A stretch of DNA of 64,000 nucleotides from Hypomesus transpacificus (taxonomy: Eukaryota; Chordata; Actinopteri; Osmeriformes; Osmeridae). Every line of letters starts with the position of its first letter. Position 1 is the first letter of the stretch. Of this stretch, positions 51,491 to 63,549 are shown piece after piece. A program made the position numbers and the translations under genes. The DNA lies in assembly GCF_021917145.1 (NCBI RefSeq), contig NC_061068.1, forward strand, positions 3,637,116 through 3,701,115, in the 5' to 3' direction. Under the pieces are notes generated by a model. That model had not been told where the DNA came from, searched no databases, and worked only from the letters and a program-made list of their open reading frames with translations.

Positions 51491-52772
51491 TTTACTCTAA
51501 TTTAAAATGTTCACATGCTGTGACATATTTTTTTCCACAGTTTTTTACAGGTTCATTGTTGCCCAGGCACATTGATTTTCAATGAATACCCCTTGTGCTG
51601 CCATCGGTGGGTCACAAGACCCGAAGGCAGAACAAGGGATACACATTCCAAATAATGTATTGATGACAGTACCTCATTTTATCAAAGAATCTTTTTGGGG
51701 GGTAAAACACAACCATATGACAAATATTCTAGACCAGAAAACAGGAATTCAAATTCCTCACTCAAATGGCAATGACTGACTATTTGAAATAAATAAACAA
51801 AGAAGCATTGTAAAAGCATTATAAACATACTTTTCAAAAACATGAAACATTTTATAATGCTACAACTTTGCAGTATCAAGGCTAGCAGCACTCCAAAATC
51901 CTTATACAGTATTTACCAAAACAGCATAAATAGAAAGTTAGTTCACAAATGTTACAACAATAACACTATTACAACACACCCTAACTTCACTTCAAATCAT
52001 TAATTGTTGAGTAAAGTCAAAATATTCTTTAGATTGCCGTTCACAGACTGAAGGATAACTTGGCCGTCCAAAAGCTATCAGGGCAGCAGTTGTTTAGGTG
52101 TGAGGAACACATTGACTTCAGGAATCTGTTTGTGAGTGTTGAGAGTTATGCAGCTGGGATTCACAGGAGCCTGTGTGGCTCTGCTGGGATTCGCAGGAGC
52201 CTGTGTGGCTCTGCTGGGATTGGCAGGAGCCTGTGTGGCTCTGCTGGGATTGGCAGGAGCCTGTGTGGCTCTGCTGGGATTGGCAGGAGCCTGTGTGGCT
52301 CTGCTGGGATTCGCAGGATCCTGTGTGGCTCTGCACAGATCAAATTAAATCTTATCTGTAAAGCCCTTTATGCCACAGCTTTACAGCTGCCTATAGATGT
52401 CAACTCCTGAGATAGATGGGCATCTACTTATAGATGATGTAAACATTTACAAAAAGTCCTTCTGTGAGAAGACTTTGATACTTTCACTTTGAAAGAAATG
52501 TTCCCATAAAGTGCTGGAAATAAGTGTTTAATTCAGTTTCCTCTTCCATCATCATCATATTATAGTTTCTAACACGGAAATTCTCTGGAGGGAGAAGTGG
52601 TAGAGGTATTTGAGTTTCTAAATGTTTGTACTGCTGTATGTCTTTGTGTTAAGTTTGTGTGTTTGAGTCGATACATATTTTATATCGACTGTACATATTT
52701 CTCATACACTGCACACACAATTGAGAAATAGTGTGTTTGTGGCTGCGAGTGTGTGTGTGTGTGTGTGTGTGT
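51491..52772. other. rims4-abra convergent intergenic stretch
   Basis: Mostly AT-rich unique sequence with the 30-bp minisatellite at 52150-52336 and a GT tract at 52749-52772 that touches the abra stop codon. The abra polyadenylation site is not clear. Confidence 0.5.
52150..52336. repeat. 30-bp minisatellite, six copies
   Basis: Unit TCTGCTGGGATTGGCAGGAG plus CCTGTGTGGC. Copies differ mainly at TTGGC/TTCGC and AGG AGC/AGG ATC. The period is a multiple of three and lacks stops in several frames on both strands, so open frames of 60-116 codons appear in at least five frames. Confidence 0.95.
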
Positions 52773-53551
52773 TTAGTCCTTCAGGGTAATAATCACATGA
52801 TCATCCTGGCCCTTCCATAGCATCTCCCCCTCAAAATCCAACATCTTGTGTTTCCTGCAGCGCAGCGCGATGCCCACCACCTTGTCCGAGATCTTAACGT
52901 AACGGTCAAACAGACGTCCAAAGGTGATATAGATGCGACCCAGTTTGTCTGTCAGGCCCATATCCCTGATGATGAAGCACATCTCTTCCATCTCCCGTTG
53001 GACGTGTTTCTGCGCCCGGTCCCCGCGCTCCGCCGTCCGGGTGCCCTCTTTGGGCTTGCCGTAGCCGGCGTCGCCCTTCTGGAGGCGCTGGGACATGGCG
53101 TGTTCGTAGTCAAAGTCCTCGCTGAAGGGGTTGAGCTTCTGCCCCTCCACGTGCTGCTGTGACCACTGCTGCCAGCGACTCTTGATGTCATTCATGGTGG
53201 TCACCTTAATCTGGGGGTGGGGGGACGGGGGGACACAAGTCAGTTTAGACAGTCAAGACAGCATTTTAAAACAATGGAGCGATACTATTCCAAACCACAT
53301 TTGAGAATATGAATATCATTCAGTATGCCAAATGATGTTCCATTCAAACGTTGTTGTGTATGAACTGGTGTGTCCTTTCTCTTGGGCAGAAGGAACCATT
53401 GACAAGCACTCTGAGAACTTGGTGTATTTTTGTACTTGGGAGAGCAGGGGGATGTGGGAGTGAAATCAGAGGAGATGGTCTGGCATGCAGACCACAGACA
53501 GACTGACAGGTAGTCAGACAGACAGGTAGTCAGACAGACAGATAGGTAATC

Positions 53552-53616
<65 letters not shown>

Positions 53617-55405
53617 TACAGACAGGTATTCAGACAGAAAAGCTGGCTGGTAAGAAGTCCTTCAGGTAGACAGGTAGGTGGAGAGACGGGTCTTCCAGGA
53701 CCAGAGGCCCATTAAACATAAATCTCTGTCACTTTTATGACCCATGATTAGCTGAAAGGTCAGGTGTTCGGCGTGGCAGTGGGTGACTCTGTTTACTCAC
53801 AGCTCAGATATATTCCATTCCCCAATATATTCCATGGTTCAGAGAGTTTCCTAATATTCCAGTGATCAGATGGAAAGTTGGGTCACACAAGTTTACATAG
53901 CTACAAGGATAGCACAGACAGTACAAACCTCTACACATTTACTCTAGACATTTACTCTAGACTTCTACACATTTATCCCTGCATGACTCTGGCCTGGTTC
54001 CACCATGTATATTTATATAGTATTGCTTGGTTCCTAACATGTCCCTCTGCCTTTGCAAGGAGGTCAGATTCTCTCCTCCCAGGCTGTGGAAGAGTCATGC
54101 CTTTTCAGACAGAACACGACTGCGGCACCAATGTGCTCCAGAACGCCGGATCTCCAACGGCTAACGTCCGCCAACAAATAACCGGAAAGTTGTTTCTGAC
54201 ATTTAGCAGTCCTCTGCGACTTCACTGAACGCCTTTGCGCTGAACACAGCACAAATCACGTTCCGTAGGAAAAACTCTTTAGGATGCACTGTTCTTTCTC
54301 AGCCAACATAAAAGACTCAAATGTCTGAACAAGGCTGCTCAACCTAGCGCTGTTGTCAGGGCAGGAAAGACTCCATAACCTTCCCTAACATCTGCAGATA
54401 TGAAGTAAGCAGACATGTCTGTGCCCTGAGTCATGACAGCATGTCTGAATCTGTCTGATGAGGCACTGTATGTTTGTTTTAACCCACAAGCAACCTTTCA
54501 GCCGAGTGGATGAGGCCTAATTGTCCACCAGGTTACAAACACTGATGTTGTGGGGGCCTCACTCTTTGCAGTTATCCACTGCCGTCCAAACGAGCTGTAC
54601 CGCACTGTACTCACCTAAACCTAACAACTTATTCACAGCTTGAAGGGTGCTGTACCGCCAAGCTAAAAACGAGTCCTCATATTGTACGAGATGAGAATCC
54701 TCTGAAACATGAGAACTTTGTGAGGGGAGCCCTCGCCAGGGTTGGTACCATGTACCGTAGCGTCCTGTGGCTGTCCCCACACCCGCTGGTCCCCATGGTT
54801 ACCTTGGGTCTGCTGGGCTGTTTCTTCAGCAGCGCTGGCCTGCTTTCACTGCCGTTGCCAGACAACGATGCCTCGTCTCCCAGGCCGCTGTCCACTGTGT
54901 CCAGACTACTGCTGCGCGAGCCCAGCTTCCTGTCCTGGTCCTGCTCCTGGTTCTGGCTCTGCAGGGCCAGGGCCCGGACCTGCCGCCGGCGAGTGGGTGA
55001 ACCGCCACCCAGGAAGTCCTTGGCGCCGGGGTCCTCAGGCGCCATGATGCGTTCCTTCAGAGCGCTGATCAAGTTGCCGCCCCCCTCGCTGGGTTTAGTC
55101 ACCGCCCGCTTCGTCACGGCGCTCGTCTTGATCTGGCTTCCTCCGTCGTCGTCCGCCTCCACCACGCGCGGTTTCACCGTCAACTTGACTTTGCTGTTGG
55201 CCTCGCTGCCCTCCTCGCCCTCGGTGACGGAGCAGGGCATCCAGCCGGAGGGTATGGTGTCCTGGCGGTCAGAGTGTTCGGTCGCCCAGCCCTGCCAGCT
55301 CCGAGCCAGGCTGTGAACCATGGCTGCACATTTGATCTTCCTGACAGCCCTGACGAAGGGCCGGGCTTCTGGCTTCGGATCCTGGTGAGCCGCGATGCCA
55401 CTCAT
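52773..55405 (-). CDS. abra: ABRA (STARS), actin-binding Rho-activating protein, 2 exons
   Basis: ABRA/STARS is a striated-muscle sarcomeric protein that binds actin, activates Rho signalling and thereby drives MRTF-SRF transcription. Exon 1 is 54803-55405 (201 codons, start MSGIAAHQDPKPEARPF) and exon 2 is 52773-53210 (145 codons plus stop). The join is phase 0 (SRPK / IKVTTMNDI) with GT-AG borders, giving 346 aa; human is 381. The N-terminal region carries VRKIKCAAMVHSLARSWQGW and a basic, serine-rich middle. The C-terminal part holds the actin-binding COSTARS domain (about 255-346), with EMEEMCFIIRDMG, RIYITFGRLFDRYVKISDKV and a VIITL end. Two exons is the normal structure. It is convergent with rims4 and adjacent to an angiopoietin, like ABRA-ANGPT1 in mammals. 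A TATA-like/CArG-like motif lies upstream. Whether this is the only abra copy in the genome is unknown. Confidence 0.95.
53401..53790. repeat. Block in abra intron paralogous to 58395-59075
   Basis: Contains 'agagcagggggatgtgggag', then a CAGA satellite (about 53480-53632), then 'ttccaggaccagaggccc', 'ataaatctctgtcacttttatg' in overlapping form, and 'gaaaggtcagg'. The same order of parts is found 5 kb away on the other side of abra exon 1. Confidence 0.7.
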
Positions 55406-55556
55406 GTCCTCGCGGGTGCAAGAGCGGAGAGGGGGAGGGAGGGAGGAAAGGATAGGCCACGGGGTTGGAACGAGGGAAGGTGCCGTGAGAGAGGAGCGAA
55501 GCTGCGATGAGTGAGTGGAGGGTAGAAAAAGTGAGCCCTCAGGACCATCTCTGGAG

Positions 55557-55567
55557 CTTAAATAAGG
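55557..55567 (-). promoter_or_regulatory. abra: TATA-like / CArG-like motif upstream of abra
   Basis: The minus strand reads CCTTATTTAAG about 150 nt upstream of the abra ATG. It resembles a TATA box (TATTTAAG). It is also a near-miss to a CArG box, CC(A/T)6GG, lacking the final GG. ABRA is known to be a muscle gene, so a muscle-type core promoter would fit. Confidence 0.35.
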
Positions 55568-56255
55568 AGGGTGGCACAGGAAGTGTTGTCACAAACCCCT
55601 ACATGAGTCAGGGAGGTCCCAGGGTGTTACATTGGAGTATTGGAAGATAGGAGTGGGCTTGCCTGTCACCACAGAGTAGAGTGACCACCTGTTCTCAACC
55701 TTCCCCCGGGGGGGGGGGGGGGGGGCGGGTATGTGTGAGAAGGGGGGATTCCAGTGCTCAACCAGGGGGGGAGGGGAGTGCAGAATGACTGGCCTCAGTT
55801 CTTCAGCGTGTGCACACAGGCAGGCATAATGAACAACAACAGTCCTAAAATCAGAGGCCTTCATACTTTCATTGACCCTGTCTTCATTCTTTAGACCAGG
55901 ACGCCCTTTTCTTACAGCCCCAGTAGAAGAGTGCACATACACAGCAAAGTACAATATAACAGACAGACATGAAACAGACATGCAATAAACTCACTTTTGA
56001 AACCAAATTACCAAACGAAGACATGAAACCATGGCCCAGGGCTCATGCAGTGTAGAGCAGCTGACCCTGTGCTGACAGGTGTTCAGACGCCTCCCTTCTC
56101 AGAGGGCCCATGGGGACAGACGCCTCCCTTCTCAGAGGGCCCATGGGGACAAGGGACTCCAGTTTCAGCCTTGAAGGACAGTCCAACAGGATGCTGTCAG
56201 TAAAGACAATTTCCCCCACAACAGAACTGTCTGTCTGTCTGACTGACTACCTACA

Positions 56256-56445
<190 letters not shown>

Positions 56446-58394
56446 CATCTATCTATAAAGCTATCCATCCATAGACAACGGTGTCAGTGCAAGCTGTGTA
56501 TTTTAGGCTGAACCAACCAAGGTTCGTCATATGTTTGGTCCATTTTCATTCCAAGCCAGACTCCACGCTTTGGAACATCTTCACAGTTCTATTTGTTCCT
56601 CAGCACAGCCGGTGACACACGTTGTTGTTGTGAACGCAGCATTTTACTGACACTGACGCCATAGCTGCTCTCACAAAGCCACGACTGAGAGTCATTTATG
56701 GGTTTTTTATCGGACACACTGACAGGCTGAGGAGGGTCTGTCAAAATACCCCCCACAGAGGGAGGGTGAACTACGAGTCCCACGCACACACACACGCTTA
56801 CACACACATACATACGCAGATAAGCAAACACACACACACGCTTACACACACACCCTTGCGCACACACACATGCGCAGGCACTCTCACACACACACACTCT
56901 CACACACGCAGTAACGCCAAGGTAAAGCCGTGCTGTGAGTGAACAGATTGGCCTCTCTATGCCAGCATACTCCTCCACCACCAGCCTGACAATGACATCA
57001 ACGTTGAAGTCTGTGTGGCTTCTTAGCGTGCTGCTCTTTTCTCCAGCTTCACACTGCAGTCTCTCTCTCTCTCTCTCTCATGGTGCTGGTGGATCGGACA
57101 GCCTTGCGCTCTGCTGTCAACACATTCACGCGGTCTGATTTCCATTCAGCTTTTTGTGCTTAATCTCCTATGATGTAGAGCTGATCTGTGTTCTGTGTGT
57201 AATGCAGAGAGACTGACATACAGCTGAGGTATGTACACAACCCCCCACCCCCCCCCCCCCCAGATCCCCAACCCCTCCTGGTCTATTCTGGTTCACCTAG
57301 AAACACTTGACGTCTGACTCTTACGCACCCACATAGCTGATGAGTGTGTAGGTGAGCAGTGTTTAATATCAGAGAAGATGAGAGCAGTCAGGAATGCAAG
57401 GCAGCTTTGCATTCCTCATCGGAAGCATTCTTGGTTCTTCTTGTCCTTCCACCTGAAGGTGCCGTGCGTGAGGTTGGTATGGTCTGTGATACGAGGGAGG
57501 AGGCTTGTTTGATTCACGATGAGGCCGCTATAATCTGTTGAACGCATTCACCTACGTAACAAGTTATGAAGCAGTTTTAGATCTCTAACGCTCCTCAGAA
57601 GCTTCATTATAGGGTCCCTGAATGCCTACTCACTCAAAACTATTGGGGAAAGATGTAGTCGTAGTCACTCAATTACACACTTCTGGATGTTCTGGATTGA
57701 AAGAAACACGAGACAGGGAACAACAAAGTAGATTATCCAACAGCCACGGAAGGTGAGGAATCTGCTTGCTTCAGGGAATTCAATGAGGAAAATATCCCCA
57801 GCAGAGTTGGAGATAAAGATACAAAAGACATGGATTAGCTTTGTTGATTAAGAGAGGACAAGTTGTGTGAACGACAGCCAGTCTGAAACCGAATCTGTTT
57901 TCCTATCTTGGGCCCAGGCTTGGTTCCTCAAAGAGATGAGCTCCGACAGATAAGAGGTATACCCAAGAGCTGACCTATTTTTTATACTGTAAATAGTTTA
58001 TAAGATGTGCGTTTATCTGTCAAGGAGAAAAAGATTCAAGGACGCATACTCAAGTGTTAATTCTGGGTTAACCATACAGAAACTCTACATGATGCTATTG
58101 TTGGACTGTCTATTACAGACTGTTCCTTGTTCCTTTTGATTATCTACAGCACTTATTATAAACACTTGTATGTTGCTTTGGATGAAAGTGTCTGCTAAAT
58201 GATTAAACGTAAATGTAACTGAGACAAAGAGTAACAGATGGAGAGTCAAGGCAAACTAAAGAAACAACATCCTTATCAAAGATCCAGTCAACAGAAAGAG
58301 AAACATCTGATCTTCATTTACATTACAGTTGGTTTTAAAGTTGTTATTGGGCTGCTAAAACCGTATACTGCTTTTGCTACAGCTCAAAGAGTCT

Positions 58395-59075
58395 TGAACA
58401 AGCGCTGTGAAAACGGAGGGTATTTTTGTCCCAGAGCAGGGGGATGTGGGAGGTGAAACAAGAGCAGACACTCTTTAAGCTGGCATACAGACAGACAGGC
58501 AGGCAAACAGCCAAGCAGACAGACAGGCAGGCACACAGCCAAGCAGACAGACAGGCAGATGCACGGGCAAGCAGACAGACAGGCAGATGCACAGGCAAGC
58601 AGACAGACAGGCAGGTAGACAGGCAAGCAGACAGACAGGCAGGTAGACAGGCAAACAGACAGACAGGCAGGTAGACAGGCAAGCAGACAGACAGGCAGGC
58701 AAACAGCCAAGCAGACAGACAGGCAGGCACACAGCCAAGCAGACAGACAGGCAGACAGACAGGCAAGCAGACAGACAGGCAGGCACACTGCCAAGCAGAC
58801 AGACAGGCAAGCAGACAGGCAGGCAGACAGCCAAGCCGACAGGCAAGCAGACAGACAGGCAGACAGACAGCCAAGCAGACAGACAGGCAGGCATACAGCC
58901 AAGCAGACAGACAGGCAGGTATACAGTCAGACTGGTGAACAGACAGGCAGCCAGGTATACAGACAGATAAGCAAGGAGGTAGATCAGGCATATTTCCCAG
59001 GAACAGAGACCTACACATATAAATCTCAAGCTCTTTTATGATCTCCCCTCGCCAGCTAGAAGGTCAGGGGGAGGC
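58395..59075. repeat. Second copy of the abra-intron block, with expanded CAGA satellite
   Basis: Flanks 58395-58456 and about 58985-59075 match 53401-53461 and about 53685-53765 at roughly 70-80 percent by eye. The satellite between them (58485-58960) is a higher-order array of CAGACAGACAGGCAGG(C)- and CAAG-containing units of about 28 bp. It is larger than the simple CAGA run in copy 1. Confidence 0.75.
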
Positions 59076-59867
59076 AACACAATCTTGCAGGAATGATGTT
59101 CCTATACAACTGTACTGCAACCCTCAGCTGCGTTCAATATCCATCCTCGACAAGGCTGCTTCCTATAAAGGAAATGATTTAACCAAATATATGTCCACTT
59201 CATGATTACTGACACAGTATACATCTCACAGTTACACCGCAAATTAACAAGTTTAAGTTACAGTAAAAATATTGTATGTGTGTATGGGTGTGTTTGTGTG
59301 CGCACGTGCTTTGAGTTGACAAGCCTGGCCAGCTGCATTTCAACCCCCCCCCCCCCCTCTTCTGACGTGTCTTGGAAAAAAGGTTGAGAGGCCAACATAG
59401 CTGGGTTTCTCCATCGGAGGTACACACACACACACACACACACACACAGTGACACCTAGGAACACACACAAACACTCATGGTGATTTTGATTTTGTTATA
59501 CATTGGTTACATGATACAGAACATTCTGCACTAAGCTGCAGCTCCTGGAAAGACGAGTTGCCATGGTGTGTGTCATGAATGACGTAAATAAAAACAAAAA
59601 CAAAAGAAAGTCCAGAGAATAAAAAGAGAGTGAAGATTGAGTTCACTTCAGAGCCAAGACGTTTTCCCCCTGCTGTTTGTGACAGGCTGATGTTCCGGCC
59701 TCATTTACCACAGCATCAGTACCTTGTTCAGCAGGCTCTCAGACTCTGCTGTCTGTCAAAGAAGTAGAAGCAACATAACACTGCCTCCTTGTGGCTAAGT
59801 TTGGCAAACATGATTACATTCTAGTACTGTTCACTTCTCTACAATGGATGATTGGTGGGCTATCATA

Positions 59868-60170
59868 TGACATTTTTAATAAAAGCTATTGTTCAATCTA
59901 CATAAACATGATTGGATTTTAATGTGGATTTTTTTTTTTTTGGTTTCTTCTTCTGGGAAAAAGAAGAAACCAGTCTTTGGCTCTGTCTCAGTTGGAGTTC
60001 TCCAGCTCTCTGAAAAAGAAACAAGAGTAACCTTACTCTGACTGGTTTCTTCTTTTTCCCAGAAGAAGAAACCAAAAAAAAAAAAATACACATTAAAATT
60101 CAATCATGTTTATGTAGATTGAACAATAGCTTTTATTAAAAGGCTAATCAACCTTTTATTAAAAATGTCA
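59868..60170. mobile_element. Foldback (long inverted repeat) element
   Basis: Left arm 59868-59974 and right arm 60041-60170 are near-perfect reverse complements around a 66-nt loop (59975-60040). The right arm has a 23-nt extra segment made by a TTTTATTAAAA direct repeat. Each arm contains its own small hairpin (GGTTTCTTCTT / AAGAAGAAACC). Outer ends are TGACATTTTT and AAAAATGTCA. It has no coding capacity. A non-autonomous DNA transposon or foldback element is likely; no clear target duplication was found. Confidence 0.8.
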
Positions 60171-61261
60171 TTACAAGGTAACAAGGTCGACCTTTCAAAA
60201 TCCAGGCCAACCCCTCGTCCTTAGTCACAAGTCTTCTGGTAAGTTCACTAGCTGGATTGGACCAGTGGACAGACTGTGATAGCATCAACATCCAAGAGAG
60301 AGTTGGAACGACCATATGGAGGTTATTAACTTTATCAACATGTAAAAAGTTCTTATCACAGTCATATGCGCAGAAAACCGGGAAATTACATGACCAGCAT
60401 AAACTATGCCAACAAATGACCTTCACGGTCGTTGTCCTTCAGAATAGTCTGCTAGGCCATTCTTTTGTAGCTGTAGTGTGCTGAGGTACCCTGACTAGTC
60501 ATCATGGACCATCTCAAGTGGTCACATGACTTCCTGGGTACAGTCCCCAGTGGTCATGTGACTTCCTGGGTACAGTCCCCAGTGGTCACATTACTTTCAT
60601 GCACTGACTCAGAAAGCTATTTGCAAGAATTTTTGGTCAGTGAGTCCTGGTTTTATTTATGGGGAAGATGATTTTGGGAAGGATCCTCCTGAACAAACTG
60701 TTTTGAACAAACCTGCCTAAAACATTATTTTGTGAAATCAGTGTTTTTGTTACGCCAAACCTCAACAAAAAAATACATTTATACATAGAAAATTATACAT
60801 AAAAATAAACAACTCGTCTCAACCACAGAGAGGAGCTGAAAAGGAATACTTTCTGTTCACAATCTTCTTCAGCATTTGGATGCGGATTCGGCCTCCGCTG
60901 CCAGCTTAGATACAACAATGACCCCCGTTCTGTGTTCATACATATTATACAGAACTGTGAGGCGACATATAGGCGCATCCTTCCCGCCTTGAACAGCCGG
61001 TAAAACAGTTTCTTAGCGAATGCTGCTGCCAGCCGGCATGGTGCTTTCCCACTTCGTCTCACCTCGTCTTAAAGTGCATCATTTGAGGGTGAAAAAAGAA
61101 GGTGAATCTCAAAACATGGCATAAAAAGATTCAAAAAACATCAGCACATTTAAAGCGTTAATGCGAAACGGTTATGTGCAATATAATATGCACCGCAGAC
61201 GAGTCTAATTCATTTGAAATGCATAGCACAAGTTTGACCTATTAACCGCCTATTAACTGTT

Positions 61262-61436
61262 CTCCCTCTCCTCTCCTCTCCTCTCTTCTCTTCTCTTCTC
61301 TTCTCCTCTCCTCTCCTCTCCTCTCCTCTCCTCTCTTCTCCTCTCCTCTCCTCTCCTCTCCTCTCCTCTCCTCTCCTCTCCTCTCCTCTCTTCTCCTCTC
61401 CTCTCCTCTCCTCTCCTCTCCTCTCCTCTCCCCTCC
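61262..61436. repeat. CCTCT pentanucleotide repeat
   Basis: About 35 CCTCT/TTCTC units (pyrimidine strand plus), 40 bp beyond the angiopoietin stop codon and so inside its 3' UTR (where it is read as AGAGG). Confidence 0.97.
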
Positions 61437-61476
61437 CCTCCCCACCTCCAGAGGTTTCAGGTGAAGTGGGTGGGGT

Positions 61477-63549
61477 CTAGAACGTGGCAGGGCGGAGCAT
61501 CATGGCAGTGAAGCGGAGGGAGTAACTGGGCCCTCTGAAGTGGTGCCACTTGATGCCGTTGAGCTTGCGTATGTTGCGGCCCATGGTGTAGTAGATACCG
61601 TTCAGGTTGGACAGACCGCATGCGTCAAACCACCACCCTGCAGGAGGAGGGGAGGACGTGGACAAACATGCGATTCAACATCGGGTGATTCAAACAGGTG
61701 ATTCAAACAAGTCACTTGTTATAAGTCGTCAATTCAAATGAGGGTTTAAATATCAGGTTCACTAAAACGGCGAACCGTCATCATGCGCTTTTAAGTAGGG
61801 ATTCGCATTCCGCTGACCAAACGAAAGATTCAACACTAGAAATCTCTGTCTCTAACCACCTCTGCTACATGGTCCTCACCTCCGGTCAGCATCAGGGCAC
61901 ACTTGCACAGGCAGTTGTCGTTGTCCTGGTCCCTGGTGCTGAAGCTGCTGCCGTGGGAGGTCAGGCTGCTCTGCTCCCCCGCAGTGCCACTGTAGCCCCT
62001 CAGAAACAACCTGCCATGGGTCCAGTCACACAGAGAAGGGAAGGACAAGGTCGAGTTAGACTGAAGGAACTGCCTTACAGTCACAGTGGAGTAGGATACT
62101 GTTGATTAGTAGTTTCCATCATAGCACAGACCTGTAGCTACTTTCTGCCGGAGACTGTATGTAGCTACTGTACTTCCTGTGAACTGAACCATCCTCCATC
62201 TGTAGCTACTTCCTGTTAACTGAACCATCCTCCATAGCTACTTCCTGTAAACTGAACCATCCTCCATAGCAACTTCCTGTGAACTGACCCATCCTCCATA
62301 GCTACTTCCTGTGAACTGACCCATCCTCCATAGCTACTTCCAGTGAACTGAACCATCCTCCACCTGTAGCTACTTCCTTAGTGCTGTAGTTAACACGGCA
62401 CCATCCTCTCTACCTGTAGTGCTGCTTCTCGCTGCCCAGCTGGAACTTATCGTAGTGAGAGTAAGGGGCGTGACCCTCCCAGTCCTGTAGCACCACTCTC
62501 ATGGCGTACTGGGCGTGGCTAGTCAGCTGGTACACTAGTTCGTTGCCCAGCCAGTGCTCTCCAGAGGGGTCCCCAAAGCCCTATAAAGAAACACAGACAC
62601 ACACACGATCACACACACATGCTTACCAACATTTATACAGTACGTGTCAATAAGATTTGCTAACTCACCAAGACCTTATGACCTAGAAACTAACGCTCAT
62701 GACAAACGCATCGTTTTAAAGTGTTACCCACCAATTTGTACTCCTCCCAGCTCCTCTGGAAGTCCAGGCTGCCGTTGACCCGGCGTTGGAACACGGTCCA
62801 GCCCCCTCCGCTGGTCTCCATGTCACAGAACACCTGAGGGGGGGACAAGGCTGTCAGGAAGTGTGGGCGTCCTGGAGGTCAGGGTGCACCTTCTCCTGAC
62901 GAGCCGTTCACTCACCCTGGTGGGCTCCGTCATGTTGCCTATGTAGATGTGGTACAGACCGCTGGTGCTGTGACCTGCTCTGTGGACGTCCGCACAGTCC
63001 CTGTGTCTCTGTCCTCTGCGGAGTGGCACTGCACAGGCGCGCACAGGAAACACACGCACGCATGAAACACCCAGAAAGTTATATGTCACGTCTGTGTTTC
63101 CTGTGCTGGACAGTTGAAGTTGGGTACATCTGATTTCAGTCAAATACCTGTTTCTGTAGTCACCATGGCAATAAGTTTGTGGACAGACTCCATGAGTTGC
63201 TGCTGTTGCCTCTGCATGGCTGTGTTGTTGCTACTGGCAACCCGCAGTTGTTTCTGCAGAGCCTGTATGGCTGCTGTCTGGGTCTGCACCAGCACCTGAT
63301 GAGTTCACAGCACACCAGACAATGAAGGTGTGTTTGTTCGGCCTCAAAGCTGGCTCATACTACACAGGTCCATTTGTATCACTGCACTGGTTTAGATCGA
63401 TCCTGTAAACCCCTCATGTCTGACCCTAGTCTGCACACATGTCGATATCTGAGGTGAACGCTACCTGCAGCTTCCCCTTGTCCTGTCTCATGTTCTCCAG
63501 GTCGCCTCTCTGCTGGGTCTCCAACACCTGCACTTGGCTCTCCAGGCGA
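61477..63549 (-). CDS. angpt4: Angiopoietin, 3' seven coding exons (probably angpt4)
   Basis: Angiopoietins are secreted ligands of the Tie2 endothelial receptor, with an N-terminal coiled coil and a C-terminal fibrinogen-like domain. Visible exons: 63465-63549, 63148-63295, 62916-63028, 62732-62833, 62414-62580, 61880-62010, 61477-61637. They join in frame to 301 aa plus stop. The 5' exons lie beyond the right edge (the family is about 500 aa). The first two exons are coiled coil ([30 protein letters not shown]). The fibrinogen domain starts at [10 protein letters not shown] and includes [55 protein letters not shown] and [16 protein letters not shown], with the expected cysteines and the calcium-type DNDN site. 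GLSNLNG favours ANGPT4 over ANGPT1/2 (GPSNLNG), and a chr20-type neighbourhood agrees. The linker before RDC lacks the extra cysteine of ANGPT1. Family certain; subtype likely but not proven. Confidence 0.88.
62165..62390. repeat. 32-bp minisatellite carrying ETS-type motifs in angiopoietin intron
   Basis: Unit TAGCTACTTCCTGTGAACTG plus AACCATCCTCCA. ACTTCCTGT occurs at 62172, 62208, 62240, 62272 and 62304, with variants ACTTCCAGT at 62336 and ACTTCCTTA at 62372. Spacing is 36, 32, 32, 32, 32, 36. It lies in the intron between exons 62414-62580 and 61880-62010. Confidence 0.92.

Noticed and set aside
57400-58210. A second abra exon 2 (COSTARS) expected if the 58.4-kb block came from whole-gene duplication
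   Set aside because: No COSTARS-like frame is found at the corresponding distance, so whole-gene duplication is not supported.
58377-59029. Cysteine/leucine-rich frames of 172-213 codons (minus)
   Set aside because: They are translations of the CAGA/GCAGG satellite in several frames at once, not a cysteine-rich protein.
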